Assembly (NCBI GenBank): GCA_044868295.1
Contig: JBIOWF010000320.1
Coordinates: 1 to 10,249, forward strand
Length of the DNA: 10,249 nucleotides
From: JBIOWF01 sp044868295
Lineage (GTDB): Bacteria > Actinomycetota > Actinomycetes > Streptosporangiales > Streptosporangiaceae
Direction of reading: 5' to 3'
Shown here: in pieces, positions 7,126-10,249 of the stretch
Numbering within the stretch: the first letter of the stretch is position 1
Layout of the letters: each line of letters opens with the position of its first letter
Program-made: the position numbers and the translations under genes
Notes under the pieces: generated by a model
Database searches by the model: none
Seen by the model: only the letters and a program-made list of their open reading frames with translations
What the model was told of the DNA's origin: nothing

Positions 7126-8324
7126 GCCGGCACCTCGGCCATCCCGGCGGGGGCCGTGCGGACCACGACGCCGTTCTCGACGGCCACCTGACGGGTGAGC
7201 CAGCGCTGCTTGCGGATCGTCACGAGCGCGCCGATCTTGATCACGGCCATGACGAAGGAGACCAGGACGAATCCCGGGACGAGGAAGAAGGAGGAGGGCT
7301 TGCGGGCCAGGTGCGGGAGGATCTTGGCCGCCCGGCTGAGCCACCACCACACGCCGAGGCACGTGACGAAGAACCAGTCCTGCCGGGCGATGGCCATGCC
7401 CATGAAAACGGGCGACAGCAGCAGCGTGAAGCTGGAGACGGCCTTGTCGATCATCGTGTAGGCCAGGAACGGGTGCCGCCACACCCAGCGCCGCGACAGC
7501 GCCCGAAGGTCCGAGCGCCAGGTGTTGCGGGCCCAGCGCAGCCGCTGCTTGAAGAAGATCCGCCATGTGTCGGGGAACGTCGACCACACCCGGGCGGTGC
7601 GCTGCATATAGGTGAGGTGCCCGCGCTCGAGGATCAGGGTCGTGAGGCGCTTGTCGTCCCCCGACATGCACGGAACACCCATGAAGGTCTCGTTCATGAA
7701 GTCGTCGCGGATCTCCACGAGTAACTCGCGCCGGTAGATCGCGGTCCGCCCGGACAGGCAGGACACCGCCTTGCCGAGCGCGGTCTGCGAGGCGTTCTCG
7801 TCGAAGTACCGGTAGTCCAGGTACATGTCGGTGACGCGCTGCAGAAACCCTTTCGGGTTGTAGACGTTCTGCCGGGTGCCGACACCTCCGACCCGCGGGT
7901 CGGCGAAGGGTTTGCCGACCTCGTCGGCCACGTCGTCGGCCCAGATCGTGTCGGAGTCGACCAGCGCCACCAGCTCCGTGGCGCAGGTCTCCCAGCCGCG
8001 GACCAGAGCGTCGCGCTTGCCCGGCACGTCCGTCATGACGGTCCGCACCGGATAACGCTGGGCGACCGCCTTGCAGGTGGCGTCGGTCACGTCGATGACC
8101 AGCACGATGTCGTCGACGTCGTTGGCGAGCCAGGACTCGATCGCCCTGGCGAAGATCAGCGGATCTTCCTGGTACACCGGGACCACGACGCTGATCGGCA
8201 GCCTGGCGCCGCCTTCCGCCGGCCGGTACAGCGACGCGGGCACCCGCCGGATGAGCCAGCACATCCAGCGGACCAGCCCGAGAATGCCCAGCGGAAGGTA
8301 CGCCAGGTAGTAGCGGAGCGTCAT
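7122..8324 (-). CDS. Membrane GT2 processive glycosyltransferase (hyaluronan synthase/Alg8 type)
   Basis: This 400-aa family-2 glycosyltransferase is the likely polymerase of the locus. An N-terminal membrane segment (residues ~5-26) precedes the catalytic domain, which opens with ISVVVPVYQED (44-54). It shows the processive GT2 hallmarks: D78 in LVIDVTD, DSD at 123-125 (metal/nucleotide-sugar binding), SGRTAIYRRE (191-200), GDDKRLT at 222-228 (catalytic base region), and QRLRW at 260-264 (QxxRW). The C-terminal part has two or more membrane helices (~297-335 and ~345-370). The GDD-K-x-L-T and QxxRW forms are closer to hyaluronan synthase/NodC than to what I recall of Alg8. It probably polymerises a nucleotide-activated uronic acid on the cytoplasmic side and exports the chain through its own membrane pore. 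Start ATG has AAGGGA four nt upstream. It overlaps the next gene by ATGA. The sugar donor cannot be told. Confidence 0.88.
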   Translation of the reverse strand: MTLRYYLAYLPLGILGLVRWMCWLIRRVPASLYRPAEGGARLPISVVVPVYQEDPLIFARAIESWLANDVDDIVLVIDVTDATCKAVAQRYPVRTVMTDVPGKRDALVRGWETCATELVALVDSDTIWADDVADEVGKPFADPRVGGVGTRQNVYNPKGFLQRVTDMYLDYRYFDENASQTALGKAVSCLSGRTAIYRRELLVEIRDDFMNETFMGVPCMSGDDKRLTTLILERGHLTYMQRTARVWSTFPDTWRIFFKQRLRWARNTWRSDLRALSRRWVWRHPFLAYTMIDKAVSSFTLLLSPVFMGMAIARQDWFFVTCLGVWWWLSRAAKILPHLARKPSSFFLVPGFVLVSFVMAVIKIGALVTIRKQRWLTRQVAVENGVVVRTAPAGMAEVPA

Positions 8325-8354
8325 GCCATCCCTTCGGGAGCAGTCGATCCGGTG

Positions 8355-8401
8355 CCCACACCTGTACGGCTGTCGCGGGCGCGGTAGCCGTACAGGGTGG
8401 G
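8355..8401 (-). other. Strong hairpin in the dehydrogenase-glycosyltransferase gap
   Basis: CCTGTACGGCT (8361-8371) pairs perfectly with AGCCGTACAGG (8386-8396) around a 14-nt loop. Beyond one bulged base (8360), five more pairs follow (8355-8359 with 8397-8401), giving about 16 bp. It fills much of the 88-bp gap between the dehydrogenase stop and the glycosyltransferase start. On the minus strand no U-tract follows. It could be a partial terminator, an RNA-stability element or a processing site that sets the ratio of precursor enzyme to polymerase. Confidence 0.6.
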
Positions 8402-8412
8402 AACCGGCTGGG

Positions 8413-9336
8413 TCAGGCCGCGGCGGTGGGTTCCTTGGCTCGCCCGACGGCGGCGTCCCAGGTCTCGGCCTCTTCAGTGATCACGTCGGCAAGCCGGTCG
8501 TTGACCTCGACGACGGCGCGCAGCAGTGGCATCTCGATCGATTTGTCCTTGGCGAAGCCGAGGAAGCCCTGGGTGTCCTTCGGCAGGCAGACGCCGCCGT
8601 ACGGCGCTCCGCCCCGGATGCCGTAGAGCGGGTTGAAGGAGGCCTCGGCGGACCGCGCCACCGTCTGCGCGATGGGATCGAGGTCCAGCTCCAACTCCTT
8701 GGCGACCAGCCACATCTCGTTCCAGAAGCTGATCTTCGTGGCGTTGTAGATGTTGTGCGCGCACTTGACGAACTCGGCGGCGGCGGGGTTGGTGAATGTT
8801 TGGATCGTTCCACCGAACGGGCTGAGCAGTTCGCGCAGGCGCTCGACGGTGCGGACACTCTCCGAGCCGATCACGGTCATCCGCGGCCAGCGGAAGTCCT
8901 CGACCGCGGAGGCGGCGCGGAGGAACTCGGGGTTGGCGGCCAGCGCGTACCCCTCTCCGAGGGCCTTGCCGGAGTGCTCGTCCAGCGTCCTGCGGACGAG
9001 ACCCTCGGTGGTCCCGGGTGGGACGGTCGACCGGACGACGACGGTGTGCACGGCGGCGGCGCCCTTCAGCGCCGTGCCGACGGATGCGACGCCCCCCTCG
9101 AAGGCGGACAGGTCGTAGAGGTGGCCCACGTTGGGCGTGGGAAGGGTGAGGAAGATGAACGAGGGCGGCTCCTCCCGCAGATCGAGTGTGGTCCGGGCGT
9201 CGAGTCCCTCCGCCGTCAGCGTGTCGATGCGGGCCGGGGCGATATCGATGAAGGTGACGTCATGCCCGGCGTGAACGAAGCCCTTGCCGGTGGCAGTGCC
9301 GACGACGCCCGATCCGATAATGAAGATTCGTGCCAT
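8413..9336 (-). CDS. Compact UDP-glucose/GDP-mannose dehydrogenase family protein without the C-terminal domain
   Basis: This 307-aa protein resembles enzymes that oxidise UDP-glucose or GDP-mannose to the uronic acid with two NAD+ in the cytosol. The NAD-binding domain opens with GSGVVG (8-13). NPEFLR (135-140), K191 and N195 in FVKCAHNIYNATK, and the catalytic Cys250 in GGVCLPKD (247-254) are all present. Usual length is ~430-450 residues: the C-terminal nucleotide-sugar-binding domain is absent, and the Rossmann domain is also shortened between RIDTL and the LTLPTP motif (64-69). It ends in a low-complexity tail. So it is a compact variant or a truncated enzyme. The ATG at 9336 is chosen because MARIFIIGSG starts the fold and AAGGAG lies 12 nt upstream; the longer in-frame extension to 9606 is not protein-like. 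It probably supplies the activated uronate for the downstream polymerase (AlgD/HasB role); UDP-glucose versus GDP-mannose cannot be decided. Confidence 0.85.
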   Translation of the reverse strand: MARIFIIGSGVVGTATGKGFVHAGHDVTFIDIAPARIDTLTAEGLDARTTLDLREEPPSFIFLTLPTPNVGHLYDLSAFEGGVASVGTALKGAAAVHTVVVRSTVPPGTTEGLVRRTLDEHSGKALGEGYALAANPEFLRAASAVEDFRWPRMTVIGSESVRTVERLRELLSPFGGTIQTFTNPAAAEFVKCAHNIYNATKISFWNEMWLVAKELELDLDPIAQTVARSAEASFNPLYGIRGGAPYGGVCLPKDTQGFLGFAKDKSIEMPLLRAVVEVNDRLADVITEEAETWDAAVGRAKEPTAAA

Positions 9337-9348
9337 TTCTGGGAGAGA

Positions 9349-9354
9349 CTCCTT
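9349..9354 (-). promoter_or_regulatory. Ribosome binding site AAGGAG for the dehydrogenase
   Basis: AAGGAG on the minus strand, 12 nt before the ATG at 9336. The spacing is long, but it is the only strong Shine-Dalgarno nearby and it favours the short form of the protein over the upstream in-frame extension. Confidence 0.55.
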
Positions 9355-9395
9355 AGATCGTTTCGTATTCGCGAATCGGTGGGAATCGGGATGAC

Positions 9396-9473
9396 TCACC
9401 CGGGGTGCAGCCGGATCGCCTGGCCGCCCGCGAGGATGACCGCCTGCCGTACGACCATCGGATCGTTGTCCAC
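9396..9473 (-). pseudogene. 25-codon stub of a sugar-1-phosphate nucleotidyltransferase
   Basis: A GTG start with an ideal ribosome binding site opens a frame of only 25 codons. Its end, QAVILAGGQAIRLHPG, is the N-terminal nucleotide-binding signature of NDP-sugar pyrophosphorylases (usual form AVILAGGxGTRLRP, as in GDP-mannose, UDP-glucose or dTDP-glucose pyrophosphorylases). A TGA follows at once and none of the remaining ~200-350 residues is visible before the dehydrogenase start 59 bp later. The Gly-Thr of GGxGTRLRP reads Ala-Ile, and Arg-Pro reads His-Pro. The simplest view is a deleted gene whose start region was kept; a short translated leader is the alternative. The full gene would have supplied the activated sugar for the neighbouring dehydrogenase, which fits the locus. 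Confidence 0.6.
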
Positions 9474-9479
9474 GCATTT

Positions 9480-9485
9480 CCTCCC
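9480..9485 (-). promoter_or_regulatory. Ribosome binding site GGGAGG for the nucleotidyltransferase stub
   Basis: GGGAGG on the minus strand lies 6 nt before the GTG at 9473. This is near-ideal spacing and suggests the stub is, or recently was, translated. Confidence 0.6.
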
Positions 9486-9546
9486 AACTAGGACTGTGCG
9501 TGATCGTGTCGAGAAAAAAGTATCGTTCCAACAGCTGATGTTGATG

Positions 9547-9564
9547 ACTAGTTCTGTAACTAGT
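9547..9564. promoter_or_regulatory. Palindrome ACTAGTT-N4-AACTAGT, possible operator
   Basis: A perfect 7-bp inverted repeat with a 4-nt spacer lies in an AT-richer stretch 74 bp upstream of the stub start, overlapping the stop codon of the GtrA-like frame (9562-9560). Its place before the polysaccharide genes fits an operator or a weak GtrA terminator. No convincing -35/-10 pair was found beside it. Confidence 0.35.
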
Positions 9565-10045
9565 ACTGCACGTTTCGATAACCTCGCCGAATGAAATCGC
9601 CACCAAAAGGGCATTGCTGTTTCTGCTGGTAAAGGGCCATTAAATGGCTGCCAGATCGGCTGGATGTGAGGAAACGGAATAGGTATGTGAGCATTGTGCA
9701 GGCGGCGCCGCCGAGAAAGGTCGCGGGCGGCGGATTCATCGGCTGGATCGCTGCGAAGAACACAGCCGTGGCGACGGCCAGGCGATCAGGGCGGTGTCGT
9801 TGCAGGAGAGGCGGAGCGGCCCGATCTGCCGCGAGCGGAGGGCGTTCCCTGTCGCTCTGGGCGAAGGCCGCGCCCAAGAGGAAGTCGAGTCGGGCCGAGG
9901 CTGCGAATCCGGTGGCGTTGGCGACAGGTGAGGCCACGCCAATTCGGGCGAGAAGCGACATCGTCGCATGTTGGAGAGTAAAACACGACGCGCCCACTAG
10001 GGAGAACCTAAGGACGCGTAATCGAAAACCTTGAATACTTGCCAC
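9560..10045 (-). CDS. GtrA-like membrane protein, probably decayed by compensating frameshifts
   Basis: The frame encodes 161 residues. The first ~68 look like a GtrA family protein: LRFSLVGASCFTLQHATMSL (first membrane helix), then VANATGFAASARLDFLLGAAF (second helix and its conserved F-L end). Residues ~89-127 again look right (VATAVFFAAI, then CTMLTYLFRF). Between them, residues ~70-90 are Arg/Pro-rich and unlike the family, while the neighbouring frame over the same bases (~9778-9840) gives GPLRLSCNDTALIA, which resembles the usual third-helix start of GtrA. Two opposite frameshifts are thus likely, leaving an open but locally scrambled protein. GtrA proteins are four-helix membrane proteins thought to move lipid-linked sugars across the membrane. 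The GTG start has GGGG a few nt upstream. The C-terminal ~35 residues are unlike the family. It lies upstream of the operon on the same strand and may once have been part of it. Confidence 0.55.
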   Translation of the reverse strand: MASIQGFRLRVLRFSLVGASCFTLQHATMSLLARIGVASPVANATGFAASARLDFLLGAAFAQSDRERPPLAADRAAPPLLQRHRPDRLAVATAVFFAAIQPMNPPPATFLGGAACTMLTYLFRFLTSSRSGSHLMALYQQKQQCPFGGDFIRRGYRNVQY

Positions 10046-10249
10046 GTATCCCCAGGTGGTCGCCGATCTCTGGTTTGGTACGCGGCAAAGGTCGTGAGCG
10101 TAGGGCAGGCGGAGAATCCGTCAGGTTATAGAGGGGGCGAAAGTGGTCATTATGAAGATTGTCGCCAAATGTGGCGAAATTGGACCAATCGCGATGTCTC
10201 GGTGGTGGCGAGATGGAGCAAATCCGCATGAAAGTGAATTAACGGTGAC
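10046..10249. other. Non-coding stretch at the right edge, AT-richer than the rest
   Basis: No convincing gene is seen in this 204-bp stretch on either strand; the short open frames lack protein-like composition. Base composition is visibly less GC-rich than in the genes to the left. It holds the promoter/palindrome candidate described separately. Confidence 0.5.
10149..10178 (-). promoter_or_regulatory. Candidate promoter with overlapping palindrome upstream of the GtrA-like gene
   Basis: On the minus strand a -10-like CATAAT (10154-10149) is preceded, 18 bp away, by a weak -35-like TTCGCC (10178-10173). A perfect inverted repeat, TCGCCA-AATG-TGGCGA (10162-10177), lies across the spacer and -35, the usual place for a repressor operator. 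It is about 100 bp before the GtrA-like start. The -35 match is poor, so this remains a candidate. Confidence 0.35.

Noticed and set aside
7126..8361. N-terminal extension of the tethered beta-helix protein to a 1018-residue frame
   Set aside because: It lies wholly over the glycosyltransferase in another frame, is Arg/Pro/Gly-rich and unlike any protein, while the ATG at 7125 gives a clear signal peptide.
8323..9594. Long plus-strand frame (423 codons) opposite the dehydrogenase
   Set aside because: Antisense shadow caused by GC-rich codon bias; composition is Gly/Arg-rich without motifs.
9337..9606. In-frame N-terminal extension of the dehydrogenase
   Set aside because: It precedes the Rossmann start MARIFIIGSG, is low-complexity, and covers the nucleotidyltransferase stub and its ribosome binding site in another frame.
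1..10249. tRNA, rRNA or CRISPR array
   Set aside because: No cloverleaf-like sequence, rRNA signature or regularly spaced identical repeats were found; the only regular repeats are coding.

Overview
The window is high-GC DNA with strong G/C third-position bias, GTG starts and long antisense shadow frames. This points to an actinobacterium, probably a mycelial Streptomyces/Streptosporangium-type organism; the species cannot be told from the sequence. No RNA genes, CRISPR arrays or insertion sequences were seen.

Layout. (1) Positions 1-2438, plus strand: the 3' part of a large gene for a probably secreted protein, made of an InlB-B-repeat-like module and four tandem DUF1349/concanavalin-A-like beta-sandwich modules. 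(2) A 12-bp perfect hairpin at 2454-2487 separates it from a convergent minus-strand operon. (3) Positions 9473-2526, minus strand, in transcription order: a 25-codon stub of a sugar-1-phosphate nucleotidyltransferase; a compact 307-aa UDP-glucose/GDP-mannose dehydrogenase; an 88-bp gap holding a strong hairpin; a membrane GT2 glycosyltransferase of the hyaluronan-synthase/Alg8 type; a membrane-tethered parallel beta-helix protein; a secreted parallel beta-helix protein with the DPHD motif of alginate C5-epimerase AlgG; and a lipoprotein polysaccharide lyase like family PL14. From the glycosyltransferase to the lyase the genes are joined by an ATGA overlap, an 11-bp gap and a GTGA overlap, so they are very probably co-transcribed and translationally coupled. 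(4) Positions 9560-10045, minus strand: a GtrA-like membrane protein reading frame that appears to carry two compensating frameshifts, preceded by a more AT-rich stretch with a possible promoter and operator.

How it may work (inference). The set matches the functional logic of alginate biosynthesis: nucleotide-sugar dehydrogenase (AlgD role), membrane polymerase (Alg8 role), post-polymerisation C5-epimerase (AlgG role) and polyuronate lyase (AlgL role, here from a different lyase family). It is adapted to a cell with one membrane: the polymer would be made and exported by the GT2 enzyme, epimerised outside by the secreted beta-helix enzyme, perhaps guided by its membrane-bound relative with a lost catalytic motif, and trimmed by the lipoprotein lyase. 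The polymer could be an alginate-like polymannuronate/guluronate or a glucuronan/iduronate; the sequence does not decide. No PilZ/Alg44-type co-polymerase is visible in the window. I think this is the most interesting system here.
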